From assembly GCA_964627665.1 (NCBI GenBank), contig CAZVKG010000005.1, positions 19,215-83,214 of the forward strand: 64,000 bases of DNA, given 5' to 3'. This DNA is from UBA1351 sp964627665 (lineage in GTDB: Bacteria > Bacillota > Clostridia > Lachnospirales > Vallitaleaceae). A program made the position numbers and the translations under genes. Positions 54,955 to 63,806 of this stretch are shown here, one piece after another (the first letter of the stretch is position 1; each line of letters opens with the position of its first letter). The notes under the pieces are model-generated. The model did no database searches. It saw only the letters and a program-made list of their open reading frames with translations, and was not told the DNA's origin.

Positions 54955-55464
54955 TTACATATCGTATTGTTTTACATGCTCTATTACATATTCCTTAACA
55001 GAATCAAAATCCTTTTCCAAAGATATTGCTAACTCGCCATAGAGTTTTTCTTCAGCTAAGTCATAATATTTTTCATCTAGGGCCGTAACTTTTTTCCCTT
55101 CAGCAATGCGATCCTCTTTTAACGAAAAAATAGTTTTAATCACTTTCACCAATTCTCGACAATCATATTTTGCAAACGCTTCTTTGTACTCAACTTCTCT
55201 CTTCTTTTCATCAGATAAATCTAATGTTCCGATGTTATGAATTTCATCGATGAGCACGATGGCCTCGTCTTTTGTCATTACCGGTCGCATTGTTACTTTC
55301 TCATTATCTACTGGAGTGTAAATCGTACCACTCTTGCCATGCTGTGGTTTTAATGTATAATACAACCGTTTCCCTGATGCACCCGACATATCTAAATGTC
55401 CTATTGACTCCACCTGACACACACCTGTGTTGTCATAAATAATATAATCGCCTACTTCAAACAT
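54955..55464 (-). CDS. CarD family transcriptional regulator
   Basis: A 169-residue protein. The N-terminal CarD/TRCF RNA-polymerase-interacting domain (about 1-60) begins FEVGDYIIYDNTGVCQVESI and contains YYTLKP and TIYTPVDN, typical of the family. The C-terminal part is helical (YKEAFAKYDCRELVKVIKTI) and contacts promoter DNA in characterised members. In other bacteria CarD modulates open-complex stability at many promoters, including rRNA genes; the same role is likely here. AAGGAG precedes the ATG. It is a single-gene unit. Confidence 0.93.
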   Translation of the reverse strand: MFEVGDYIIYDNTGVCQVESIGHLDMSGASGKRLYYTLKPQHGKSGTIYTPVDNEKVTMRPVMTKDEAIVLIDEIHNIGTLDLSDEKKREVEYKEAFAKYDCRELVKVIKTIFSLKEDRIAEGKKVTALDEKYYDLAEEKLYGELAISLEKDFDSVKEYVIEHVKQYDM

Positions 55465-55565
55465 TTCATTTCTCCTTTATATTTGCCCAAAAACACATAG
55501 CTTTAATCGCACTATAGTTCTATTATAACAGAAAAATCGATTTGATGTAAGCGAAATACCTATAC

Positions 55566-56111
55566 TTATTGTTTGAAGATTTTATGCAAATTAACTTTTA
55601 GACCTTCAAATACATTTGATGTCGCAATCATCTCTTGTGAATATTCGTCTATTTTGACGTCATTCTTCCCCTTTGTGAAGTCATAAATGACAACTGTTTT
55701 TAAATGCTGGGATACAACCCAATATTCCTTTATTCCATGTTCTTTATAAATGTTCAATTTTGTACTAAGGTCTCTAAAGGCCGTTGATTTGCTTAATACT
55801 TCAATGACTAAAGTTGCTGTACCTGTATATTGTTGTTCTCCCATATTCTGTTCATCACAATACACAAAATAATCCGGCACCAACAAATGCTCACCAATAA
55901 TCATCTGCGTTTCATTTATTCCTTCACACATTTTACCTTCTAAATACTTGCCAATCTCAATAGATAAGCGTGTTAATATCCGCTGATGAAAGGTCGATGG
56001 ACGTGGTGACATACAAATAATACCATTCAAAAGTTCATAGGTTCCATTGTCTTCAAACTTCATCTTTAAAAAATCATTCAGTTTTACATGTTCTTTATTA
56101 TCTGCCAACAT
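55566..56111 (-). CDS. Uma2 family endonuclease (DUF820)
   Basis: A 181-residue protein with the PD-(D/E)XK nuclease fold of the Uma2 family. The core is VPDYFVYCDE, LVIEVLSKSTAFRD and LSTKLNIYKEHGIKEYWVV; D, E and K active-site candidates are in place (P-D, then E-V in IEVLS). Start ATG 56111 has GGAGGAG seven bases upstream; an ATG 42 bases earlier lies before that site. Uma2 proteins are abundant in cyanobacteria and occur patchily elsewhere, with unknown role. It lies 26 bases after the SEC-C protein gene, possibly in one transcript. Confidence 0.9.
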   Translation of the reverse strand: MLADNKEHVKLNDFLKMKFEDNGTYELLNGIICMSPRPSTFHQRILTRLSIEIGKYLEGKMCEGINETQMIIGEHLLVPDYFVYCDEQNMGEQQYTGTATLVIEVLSKSTAFRDLSTKLNIYKEHGIKEYWVVSQHLKTVVIYDFTKGKNDVKIDEYSQEMIATSNVFEGLKVNLHKIFKQ

Positions 56112-56137
56112 ATAATCACTCCTCCATATCTTTGGCA

Positions 56138-58012
56138 TTACCTTCCACAACAATGTTTGTACTTTTTACCGCTTCCACAAGGACAAGGGTCGTTACGCCC
56201 TATTTTCTTTTTCTTTGCAAAGTTAACCGCTGTAACATTTGAAGTAACTTTGGGTTCAATATGGATATTTTTTGGAGTTTCCCGTATTTCATCCGGTGCA
56301 TATCCTAGTAAAACCCACTGACGGTTTGCATTATAAATATTAATAATATATTCCATGATTTCATTTCGAACGGTAGTACTAGGGATATCTAATTGTCTCG
56401 GTATCACTTCAGGCAATTGCATCGGTGATTGACATAAATCCATATGTGCCATGATATGTGTCATTACTTCCTGAATATCAAAAGCGTCCATATTATAGTA
56501 TTTTTTCAAATATTTTTCCAGTGCATAGGTTTTTTGATTTTGAACGTAGTGGTAGACACTATCCACTTCAAGCAACTTCTGCTTATGAATTTTTTTGTAG
56601 TTTAAGTTAGAATTTATCGTTCTCTGTTCTTCAATATCTTCGATTAATTCATCCGGATCAAGTACGCGAATATACCAGACAAGTTCATCATCAGCTTCTA
56701 ATGTAATTTCTGTAGGCAAATTTTGATGTATTATATATTTAAACGTTTTGATATCATAATGATTCTTAGTATAGTCTATTGTCCATTCATGTAAATCTTC
56801 GAAGGACGACACCCCATAATAATAAATCAATCCGCGCACTATATCTATGCACTCTGTATTTCTTTTTATATAAGAGATATATTCTTTTTCATTCACTTCA
56901 TTGACAATTTCAACCAGTTCTTTTGGCAACTTAAATCCAATCATTTCCATAGTCGAATCATATGTCGGAAACAAAAGCATTTTTTGAATCCATTGAGTAA
57001 TCATCCTCTTTCCATGTATAAGATATGTTGATACAGGAAGATCAATTCGACCATCATTACTTGCTGCCTTCTTTATAATATGAAATTGCTCGCTTGACAT
57101 ATAGGTCAACATATGGGGGAAAATCTGTAAAACATGGTGTTCTAAAGCTTGAATTAAGCGAGCTTTTGTATATGAAGAAACTCCTGTCATTCCTAACCAC
57201 TTAGAGACTTCATAAACATCTTCTTTATTCAACATCTGAAGGCATTGCTTAAGTGTATCCGCACGTCCATCAATATATAACTTCTCTCCCTGTATTATAT
57301 TATCATAAAAGCTTTGATTGATTATATCCATCACGGGTTCTTCAAAGACATCTAAAAGCTCATCTTCGTCCCAGTCTTCATCCCGAATTTCATCGGAAAA
57401 CTCAGACACCGGATATTTTTTTAAGTCTAGTTGACTAGGCTGAAAGTTCATATCTGCAGCATATCCACATACACCTGATCTTGGTGAATTGTCACTATCA
57501 TTTTTAGGTGCAATGTTTCTTGCAACAATGGTAACTGTATCTTCCAAGACTATATTTGAATAGGCCGCCTTTACTGATAATCTCAAATTCGTTGTTGAAC
57601 CAAAGTCATATTCATAGGAAAATTGTTCACCCACATCTAGCACTTGATCCAAACTAAAATTCATACCATAATTAAAGTCGCCTCCATATGCATGGCTATG
57701 CTCCTCGTAGTCACAAATATAGGAATAATAATCAATATGAAATTCACTTAAATGACCACAGCATTCTACCCAAATTCCACGAATAAAATCATCTAATAAT
57801 TTTAAGGTTGCCTTTTGATCAATTAAAATATACATATAATATTCGGGACAATATGTCGCTTCTATTTGCAATAGGTATACATCGCGTTTAGGTTTGTTTT
57901 TCTGTGCATTTTTTTGTATTAAATCTTCTAAACAGGTCTTAAGATGTCGCGTAAAACCTTGTTTGCTATATTCACTGCTACAAATGAAACATTTCCCTGT
58001 ATTCTTCTTCAC
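56138..58012 (-). CDS. Multi-domain protein: zinc finger, pRiA4b ORF3-like domain, SEC-C
   Basis: A 624-residue cytoplasmic protein. It opens with a C2HC-type zinc knuckle (CFICSSEYSKQGFTRHLKTC, residues 8-27). Residues of about 45-170 resemble the plasmid pRiA4b ORF-3-like domain (YLLQIEAT, HLSEFHID, VGEQFSYEYDFGSTTNLRLSV). A long helical region of about 350 residues follows without recognised motifs. The end is a SEC-C metal-binding motif, RNDPCPCGSGKKYKHCCGR. The start is GTG, seven bases after AAGGAG. The function is unknown. It heads a two-gene unit with the Uma2 nuclease. Confidence 0.85.
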   Translation of the reverse strand: MKKNTGKCFICSSEYSKQGFTRHLKTCLEDLIQKNAQKNKPKRDVYLLQIEATYCPEYYMYILIDQKATLKLLDDFIRGIWVECCGHLSEFHIDYYSYICDYEEHSHAYGGDFNYGMNFSLDQVLDVGEQFSYEYDFGSTTNLRLSVKAAYSNIVLEDTVTIVARNIAPKNDSDNSPRSGVCGYAADMNFQPSQLDLKKYPVSEFSDEIRDEDWDEDELLDVFEEPVMDIINQSFYDNIIQGEKLYIDGRADTLKQCLQMLNKEDVYEVSKWLGMTGVSSYTKARLIQALEHHVLQIFPHMLTYMSSEQFHIIKKAASNDGRIDLPVSTYLIHGKRMITQWIQKMLLFPTYDSTMEMIGFKLPKELVEIVNEVNEKEYISYIKRNTECIDIVRGLIYYYGVSSFEDLHEWTIDYTKNHYDIKTFKYIIHQNLPTEITLEADDELVWYIRVLDPDELIEDIEEQRTINSNLNYKKIHKQKLLEVDSVYHYVQNQKTYALEKYLKKYYNMDAFDIQEVMTHIMAHMDLCQSPMQLPEVIPRQLDIPSTTVRNEIMEYIINIYNANRQWVLLGYAPDEIRETPKNIHIEPKVTSNVTAVNFAKKKKIGRNDPCPCGSGKKYKHCCGR

Positions 58013-58078
58013 AACATTGCTCCTTTTTATTTGCTTTCTACTGTTATACTAGCAATTTTCTTCAATATAGGCAACTTT

Positions 58079-58834
58079 TTACCGCTTAATGATATCCTTA
58101 ACAACTTCTCCTGCTATAATCAACCCAACGACCGGCGGAACAAAGGCAACACTTCCGGGAATTGCTCTTTTATCTGTACATTTGCGTTCACCACCCGGAG
58201 GGCAGATACAGTTTGCTTTACAACTTAGGGACATATCTTCAATCGGTTTCATGGGCTGTTCTTCAGAGTAGACTACTTTTAATTTTTTGACCCCTCGTTT
58301 TTTTAATTCACGGCGCATCACTTTTGCCAAAGGACATACTTTGGTCTTATATATATCTGCCACTTTAAACTGACTTGCCTCTAATTTGTTTCCGGCTCCC
58401 ATGCTGCTGATCACCGGCACACTTTTTTCCTTTGCACGCATGACGAGTTCAATCTTGGCTGTCACTGTATCGACTCCATCGACAACATAATCATATTCTT
58501 CAAAAGGAAATGTATCTGCATTCTCCGGCAAAAAGAAGGTCTTATAGGTTCGTACATCTGCTTTGGGATTGATTTCTAAAATACGCTCTTTCATCACTTC
58601 AACTTTGTCTTTGCCCACTGTTTTTCTCGTTGCTATAATTTGTCGATTTATATTTGTAAGGCAGACTTGGTCATCATCGATAATATCAAAAGCACCGACA
58701 CCACTACGGGCAAGGGCCTCACAAACATATCCTCCGACACCTCCGATTCCAAAGACTGCAACACGTGCTTTACTTAGACGTTCCATCCCTTCTTTTCCTA
58801 AAAGAAGTTCTGTTCTTGAAAATTGATTTAACAT
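58079..58834 (-). CDS. tcdA: tRNA threonylcarbamoyladenosine dehydratase
   Basis: A 251-residue E1-like enzyme that converts t6A at position 37 of tRNAs to its cyclic form in an ATP-dependent step. The nucleotide-binding motif is GIGGVGGYVCEALARSGVG, followed by DDDQVCLTNINRQI and the conserved VDGVDTVTAKIELV. The Cys-rich stretch CKANCICPPG lies in the C-terminal half. Length is about that of the family. AGGAG precedes the ATG. It is a single gene between the SEC-C protein and the decarboxylase operon, both on the same strand. Confidence 0.94.
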   Translation of the reverse strand: MLNQFSRTELLLGKEGMERLSKARVAVFGIGGVGGYVCEALARSGVGAFDIIDDDQVCLTNINRQIIATRKTVGKDKVEVMKERILEINPKADVRTYKTFFLPENADTFPFEEYDYVVDGVDTVTAKIELVMRAKEKSVPVISSMGAGNKLEASQFKVADIYKTKVCPLAKVMRRELKKRGVKKLKVVYSEEQPMKPIEDMSLSCKANCICPPGGERKCTDKRAIPGSVAFVPPVVGLIIAGEVVKDIIKR

Positions 58835-58855
58835 TTCTTATTCTCCTACATAGAC

Positions 58856-58880
58856 TTAGCGGATGCAATGCATCCGCTAA
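58856..58880. terminator. Perfect hairpin after the decarboxylase operon
   Basis: TTAGCGGATGCA and TGCATCCGCTAA are perfect 12-base arms around one base. It lies between the beta-subunit stop and the tcdA start. There is little T tract, so termination strength is uncertain. Confidence 0.6.
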
Positions 58881-58938
58881 TAATTTATCGTTCATTTAAT
58901 TTTAACATATTTTTCTTAGGAAGAGAACATTAAATTCA

Positions 58939-60042
58939 TTAACCAAAAATATTTAATAATACCCCCGCCGCAACGGCCGATCCGATAACGCCAGCCACAT
59001 TCGGGCCCATCGCATGCATGAGCAAGAAGTTGCTTGGATTTTCTTCCTGTCCGACTTTTTGCACAACTCGAGCAGCCATGGGTACGGCCGAAACGCCCGC
59101 TGCACCAAGCATCGGATTAATCTTTCCACCTGTTATTTTACATAAAATTTTTCCAAAGATGACGCCTGAAGCCGTCCCTATGGCAAAGGCAAACAAGCCA
59201 ATAGCAATGATTTTAAGCGTTTCCGGATTAAGGAAAGATGCCGCATCCGCCTTAGCTCCTACCGTTAATCCAAGAACAATGGTCACGATATACATCAAGG
59301 CACCTTGAGCTGTTTCAACCAACTTAGGCACAACACCTGACTCACGAATAAGGTTCCCTAGCATAAGCATACTAATTAAAGGTGCTGATGACGGCAATAA
59401 GAGTATAACAAAAATCGCGACTATAATGGGAAAGGCCACTTTTTCATTTTTACCAACCACTCTTAACTGCTCCATCTTAATGGCACGTTCTTTTTTCGTC
59501 GTCAATAATTTGATAATCGGTGGCTGGATAATCGGAACCAAGGCCATATAAGAATATGCTGCAAGAGCAATGGGCCCCAATAAATCCGGTGCCAATTTTG
59601 ATGTTAAGTAGATGGCTGTCGGTCCGTCAGCACCACCAATAATTGCAATCGCTGCTGCTGCCGCACCGTCAAAACCTAATAAAATAGCTGCGATAAATGC
59701 GGAGAAGATACCAAACTGGGCTGCTGCACCAAGAAGAATACTCTTAGGATTTGCAATTAATGGACCAAAATCCGTTCCGGCTCCCACACATAGAAAAATT
59801 AAGGGTGGATATATTCCTAGTTCTGTCCCCTTGTATAAGTAATGGAATAACCCCTCATCACTCATTAATCCCGTTAAGGGTAGATTGACAACCAACATAC
59901 CAAAAGCAATCGGAATCAACAAATAGGGTTCATACTTTTTGTAAATAGCTAAATATAAGAATATGCAAGCAATCAATATAACAATAACTTGTTGCCACGT
60001 CAAAGCCATGAATCCACTGCTGTTAAAAAACTCTGTCAACAT
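58939..60042 (-). CDS. oadB: Na+-translocating decarboxylase, beta subunit
   Basis: A 367-residue membrane subunit of the biotin-dependent sodium pump (oxaloacetate, methylmalonyl-CoA or glutaconyl-CoA decarboxylase). It decarboxylates carboxybiotin and couples this to export of Na+. About ten membrane segments are seen, with GAAAQFGIFSAFIAA, GGADGPTAIYLTSKLAPDL (which includes the Asp of the Na+ site) and the C-terminal NFLLMHAMGPNVAGVIGSA. It is the last gene of the operon, 17 bases after the biotin carrier gene. GGAAGGG precedes the ATG. Confidence 0.95.
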   Translation of the reverse strand: MLTEFFNSSGFMALTWQQVIVILIACIFLYLAIYKKYEPYLLIPIAFGMLVVNLPLTGLMSDEGLFHYLYKGTELGIYPPLIFLCVGAGTDFGPLIANPKSILLGAAAQFGIFSAFIAAILLGFDGAAAAAIAIIGGADGPTAIYLTSKLAPDLLGPIALAAYSYMALVPIIQPPIIKLLTTKKERAIKMEQLRVVGKNEKVAFPIIVAIFVILLLPSSAPLISMLMLGNLIRESGVVPKLVETAQGALMYIVTIVLGLTVGAKADAASFLNPETLKIIAIGLFAFAIGTASGVIFGKILCKITGGKINPMLGAAGVSAVPMAARVVQKVGQEENPSNFLLMHAMGPNVAGVIGSAVAAGVLLNIFG

Positions 60043-60059
60043 AATATCGTCCCTTCCGT

Positions 60060-60431
60060 CTATCCTATAGCAATAAGTGCATCATTCGTATTAACATTAT
60101 CACCCTTATTCACTTTAATCGCACGAATAATACCTTCGAAATCCGAGAACACTTCATTTTCCAGCTTCATTGCTTCAACGATGACCAAAAGATCACCTTT
60201 TTTAACATTTTGTCCTTCTTTAACACATATATCCAAAATTTTTCCCGGAAGTGGCGCCGTTACTTCTTGACCACCCTCGGATGCTGTCGTAGTCGCCGCA
60301 GGGCTTGCAGAAGGTGCAGGTGTCGAAGTAGACTGACTTGTATCACTTATGCTCATATCTGCAGATTCATTCACAAGTTCTATATCCACTTCATATATTT
60401 TATTGTTTAATTTTAACTTATATGTTTTCAT
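60060..60431 (-). CDS. Biotin carrier protein of the decarboxylase (gamma-type)
   Basis: A 123-residue acyl carrier-like protein. A beta-rich N-terminus (MKTYKLKLNNKIYEVDIELV) is followed by a flexible Ser/Thr/Pro/Ala linker (about 28-55) and a biotinyl domain. The biotin attachment site is K89 in VEAMKLENEV. It carries CO2 between the alpha subunit in the cytoplasm and the membrane beta subunit. ATG 60431 is chosen because the GGAG lies six bases upstream; in-frame ATGs at 60443 and 60434 overlap or crowd that site. Confidence 0.93.
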   Translation of the reverse strand: MKTYKLKLNNKIYEVDIELVNESADMSISDTSQSTSTPAPSASPAATTTASEGGQEVTAPLPGKILDICVKEGQNVKKGDLLVIVEAMKLENEVFSDFEGIIRAIKVNKGDNVNTNDALIAIG

Positions 60432-60455
60432 CATTTTCTCCATTTCTATTGATAA

Positions 60456-60779
60456 CTATTCACTTATTTGTCTTACGGCCACAATCTTAACCTTACTCAT
60501 ATCTTGTCCGCCACTGGCTTCTATAGCCGCCGTCAAGGCCACAGCAATTTCAGCATCATCTTCAAGTTGGTCAACTGTTTTTCCTCGAACGCTCGTCTGC
60601 ATTGTTATCGGGGTGATTGTCTGTGTGTTTTTATCTTTTTTCTCAAATCGATCTACAAAACTAAAAAATATTTTTTGAAGGTCAATCATCCACATAATAA
60701 TAATCAAGGTTCCAAAAACAATGGCCATACAGGCACCACTTATTTGAATCGCTTGTAACAAGGTAATATCTGAACTCAT
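60456..60779 (-). CDS. Decarboxylase small membrane subunit, OadG type
   Basis: A 107-residue protein with one N-terminal membrane helix (about 12-33, SGACMAIVFGTLIIIMWMI) and a charged cytoplasmic tail with the conserved end AVALTAAIEASGGQ. OadG-like subunits hold the alpha and beta subunits together and may bind a metal ion. It lies between the alpha subunit and biotin carrier genes with short gaps and a GGAGG site, the usual order for this pump. Confidence 0.9.
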   Translation of the reverse strand: MSSDITLLQAIQISGACMAIVFGTLIIIMWMIDLQKIFFSFVDRFEKKDKNTQTITPITMQTSVRGKTVDQLEDDAEIAVALTAAIEASGGQDMSKVKIVAVRQISE

Positions 60780-60790
60780 AATGCCTCCTA

Positions 60791-62149
60791 CTATATAATT
60801 TCTATGTTTACTATTTCAGGTTTTTGCTTTGCTTTGAAGTAGTTACTAACCACATCCGGAAATATAGCATATGCAATAGCCATTTTTTCATCATCGCTAT
60901 ATTGGGCAACGGCCTCCTTTGCCTTATCAAGTTCTGGTTCTAAAATATCTGCCGGGGCCACGTCAATACGCTCACTATCACCAATGGCTTTTTCAATAAT
61001 CGATGGCAAAATCGGAGCCGGGGATCGTCCGTATTTTCCTTTACAGTATTCCCGTATTTCCTTGGGCATAACCTTATAGCGTTCACCAAGAAGTACATTA
61101 AAGACAGCCTGAGTACCAACCATTTGACTGAGCGGTGTCACTAGTGGAGGATAGCCCAAATCTTTTCTCACTTTTGGAATCTCCGCCAACACTTCTTCAT
61201 AACGGTCACCTGCATTTTGGTCATTCAACTGAGAAAGCAAGTTAGAAAGCATGCCCCCCGGTACTTGATAGTGTAAGATTTTCGGTTCAATCTTCATAAC
61301 TCGGGGATTAAAATTCCCTTTTTGTATATGGTCTTCTTTAACCTTGGCAAAATGGGCTGCGGCTGCATTCATTTTTTCTTCATTAAGGGGGTCAGCTACT
61401 TTTTGATCCGAGAAGATTTTATACATGGATTCTGTCGCCGGCTGAGCGGTACCTCCAGCAAATGGAGACAAGGCTGTATCAACAATATCCACACCGGCTC
61501 GAACTGCTTCATAATAGGTCACTTCGCATATACCACTGGTCGCATGTCCGTGCAGTTCCAAGGGTAGCTTCACTTGACTCTTGATGCCCTTAACCAAGTC
61601 ATAGGCATTGGCTGGTGTTAAGATACCTGCCATATCTTTAATACAGATGGAATCAGCGCCCATATCTTCAAATTCTTTGGCCAGCTGCACATAATAATCA
61701 ATGGTATGCACTTGGCTGGTTGTGTACGATATGGCTGCTTGACAATGACCGCCTTCTCTTTTAATGGCTTTCATACTTGTCTTTAGATTTCTCGTATCAT
61801 TGAGAGCATCAAATACTCGTACAATATCTATACCTTCTGCAATGGAATGCTGAATAAAGCGCTCCACCACATCATTGGCATAATGACGATAACCCAGAAG
61901 ATTCTGGCCTCTTAAAAGCATTTGAAGCTTTGTGTTTTTCATATGTTTTCTTATGGTTTTTAAGCGTTCCCAGGGATCTTCATTTAAATATCTTAGGCAC
62001 ACATCAAAGGTGGCTCCGCCCCACATTTCAACCGCATGATAGCCCACTTGGTCCAACAAATCCAGCCCCGGAATCATTTCTTCCGTATGCATTCTTGTCG
62101 CTATCTGGCTTTGATGTGCATCTCTGAGAATGGTTTCTGTAAATTTCAA
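60791..62149 (-). CDS. oadA: Oxaloacetate/pyruvate carboxyltransferase alpha subunit
   Basis: A 452-residue TIM-barrel carboxyltransferase that moves CO2 from the substrate to biotin. It begins KFTETILRDAHQSQIATRM, has VEMWGGATFDVCLRYL, the carboxybiotin-site lysine region ADSICIKDMAGIL and the metal ligands HGH in LPLELHGHATSG. It lacks a fused biotin domain, which is supplied by the separate gene downstream. Sequence alone fits oxaloacetate or pyruvate as substrate best. GGAGG is about 12 bases before the ATG. It is the first gene of the four-gene operon. Confidence 0.94.
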   Translation of the reverse strand: MKFTETILRDAHQSQIATRMHTEEMIPGLDLLDQVGYHAVEMWGGATFDVCLRYLNEDPWERLKTIRKHMKNTKLQMLLRGQNLLGYRHYANDVVERFIQHSIAEGIDIVRVFDALNDTRNLKTSMKAIKREGGHCQAAISYTTSQVHTIDYYVQLAKEFEDMGADSICIKDMAGILTPANAYDLVKGIKSQVKLPLELHGHATSGICEVTYYEAVRAGVDIVDTALSPFAGGTAQPATESMYKIFSDQKVADPLNEEKMNAAAAHFAKVKEDHIQKGNFNPRVMKIEPKILHYQVPGGMLSNLLSQLNDQNAGDRYEEVLAEIPKVRKDLGYPPLVTPLSQMVGTQAVFNVLLGERYKVMPKEIREYCKGKYGRSPAPILPSIIEKAIGDSERIDVAPADILEPELDKAKEAVAQYSDDEKMAIAYAIFPDVVSNYFKAKQKPEIVNIEII

Positions 62150-62177
62150 AAGCCCTACCTCCTAATCAAAAACTTAT

Positions 62178-62197
62178 GGTTTAGACACCTAAACCAC
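62178..62197. promoter_or_regulatory. Palindromic operator between oadA and lysR
   Basis: TGGTTTAG-ACAC-CTAAACCA is a perfect 8-4-8 palindrome in the divergent region. It lies just downstream of the oadA -10 element and is a good candidate site for the LysR protein. Confidence 0.75.
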
Positions 62198-62210
62198 ACT
62201 GATAAGTCTA

Positions 62211-62238
62211 TTATGAAGGATACATTATGGCCTGTAAA
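62211..62238 (-). promoter_or_regulatory. Promoter of the decarboxylase operon
   Basis: On the minus strand: TTTACA (62233-62238), 16 bases, CATAAT (62211-62216). Confidence 0.55.
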
Positions 62239-62337
62239 ATATTTGATTTCTATGTTACAATAGTTTTATCCTATGCATCATATATTTTTTTACTATTAAT
62301 TTAAATTCAACATCTTTGTCTATAAAAGGAGACCCCA

Positions 62338-63219
62338 ATGACCCTTAATCAACTTTATTATTTTATCGAAGTCAGTAACCAAAGTAGTATTACAAAGGCT
62401 GCGAAACGTCTTAACATTTCTCAGCCTTCCTTAACCGTTGCAATTAAAAATTTAGAAACCGAACTTGGCATCAGTCTTTTTCACCGGATTCGTAACCACA
62501 TCGAACTAACCAATCATGGTCATCATTTTTACGAAAAATTAATACCACTTCTTAAGAATCTAGATGATTTAAACAGAGAAATGATATCTCTTGGATCCAA
62601 CAACAATATTCTTAAAATCGGAATCCCTCCTATGATGGGCACCTTGTTATTTCCTGAAATATATCGTAACTTTAGTCAAAGTCATCCGGATATTCAGTTG
62701 GAAATTTTTGAGTCCGGATCTCTCAAGATAATGGATTATCTTCTCGATGATACCCTCGACTTATCCTTCATACTAGAAGAAACAACCGATAATAAAAACA
62801 TCGCAACAAGTCCAATTACAAGCTTGTCTTTCCATTATTATGTGAACAAAAGCCATCCCTTATCCTCAAAAAAATCCGTTAAGGTTCAAGACATAAAAAA
62901 AGAGGCTTTAATCCTCTTTAATCGTGATTTTGTCATTAGTAAAATTGTTAAAGAACATTTCTCAAGTATCAACGTCAATCCGAATATTATTATGGAAACA
63001 ACTCAAATCAACACCATCCGACGTTTTATCAAGGAAAATCTGGCCACGTCCATATTAATCGAAAAAACTCTAGCTGATGATGGAGATATTGTGGGTATAC
63101 CCATCGAAAACATTGGCCCCATCACCATATGCATTGCCCGAAAAACAGATCATTTTTTAACCGATAGTGCTGACAAAATGCTAAGATTTATTAAATCCAA
63201 TTACGCAAAAGACGTTTGA
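62338..63219 (+). CDS. LysR-family transcriptional regulator
   Basis: A 293-residue regulator with the N-terminal LysR helix-turn-helix (NQSSITKAAKRLNISQPSLT, then AIKNLETELGISLFHR) and a two-lobe effector domain (about 90-293). AAAGGAG precedes the ATG. It is divergent from the Na+-pump decarboxylase operon with a palindrome between them, the classical layout for a LysR regulator and its target. A di- or tricarboxylic acid could be the effector; this is inference. Confidence 0.94.
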   Translation: MTLNQLYYFIEVSNQSSITKAAKRLNISQPSLTVAIKNLETELGISLFHRIRNHIELTNHGHHFYEKLIPLLKNLDDLNREMISLGSNNNILKIGIPPMMGTLLFPEIYRNFSQSHPDIQLEIFESGSLKIMDYLLDDTLDLSFILEETTDNKNIATSPITSLSFHYYVNKSHPLSSKKSVKVQDIKKEALILFNRDFVISKIVKEHFSSINVNPNIIMETTQINTIRRFIKENLATSILIEKTLADDGDIVGIPIENIGPITICIARKTDHFLTDSADKMLRFIKSNYAKDV

Positions 63220-63236
63220 GCGCCCATGCCGGGCGC
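63220..63236 (+). terminator. GC-rich hairpin at the end of lysR
   Basis: GCGCCC and GGGCGC form a six-pair stem immediately at the lysR stop codon. No T tract follows, so function as a terminator is tentative. Confidence 0.4.
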
Positions 63237-63262
63237 ACCATAAAAATGACCTTCTAATTTTA

Positions 63263-63806
63263 CTACTCCTCTCTAAACGGGTCAATATTTGACATTCCTG
63301 CCAATTGCCAATGATCTTTTTCTTTTGTTTTTACAACGCACAAAAAAAAATTCATGATTTCCAACATCAACACCCAGCAGACCATAAACTTCATTAGATT
63401 GGATTGTAAATTTTGCTTTTATTACAACTGCTTTCTCAACATTATATCTGTCATTAATTTTTTTATTATCAAAATCACCTTTAGGATATGCTGGATAATC
63501 ATAAATTATCTCGAGTTCATTTAAGATTAAATCGAACTCTTTTTTAAATTCGTTTTCAAGATATCTAATTCGTTCCTCGTTTTCATTATTAATAGTATAT
63601 TTCACCATTTCTTGCACATTATGTTCTGATATAGCTTCATAATATGCAGTCATATCTGAAAGTACCAGTTGTGCATCTTTTTCTGTTATTTCATATCCAT
63701 ATAAATTTACGTTGCTTCTTTCTTCATCCTTATACAATAAAAATGTACTGGCTACAATTATTATTACTAAAGTAATAATAATTACACACCATTTTTTATA
63801 AACCAT
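63263..63806 (-). pseudogene. Membrane-anchored protein with homopolymer frameshift
   Basis: As read, the gene ends at 63282 with 174 residues: one N-terminal membrane anchor (about 7-24), then an extracellular alpha/beta domain with the helical segment EKDAQLVLSDMTAYYEAISE. The last 20 residues are lysine- and arginine-rich and look unnatural. Removing one base of the nine-T run (plus-strand A9, 63342-63350) lets the frame continue as LCVVKTKEKDHWQLAGMSNI and end DPFREE at the TAG of 63263-63265, a far more protein-like tail. So the gene carries a one-base insertion, or the count is a sequencing error. I do not recognise a function. The start lacks a perfect site (GGAGG lies nine bases up). 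Confidence 0.75.

Noticed and set aside
55566..58012. Uma2 nuclease and SEC-C protein as a mobile element or defence island
   Set aside because: No integrase, transposase, direct repeats or tRNA site was seen, and both flanks are housekeeping genes.
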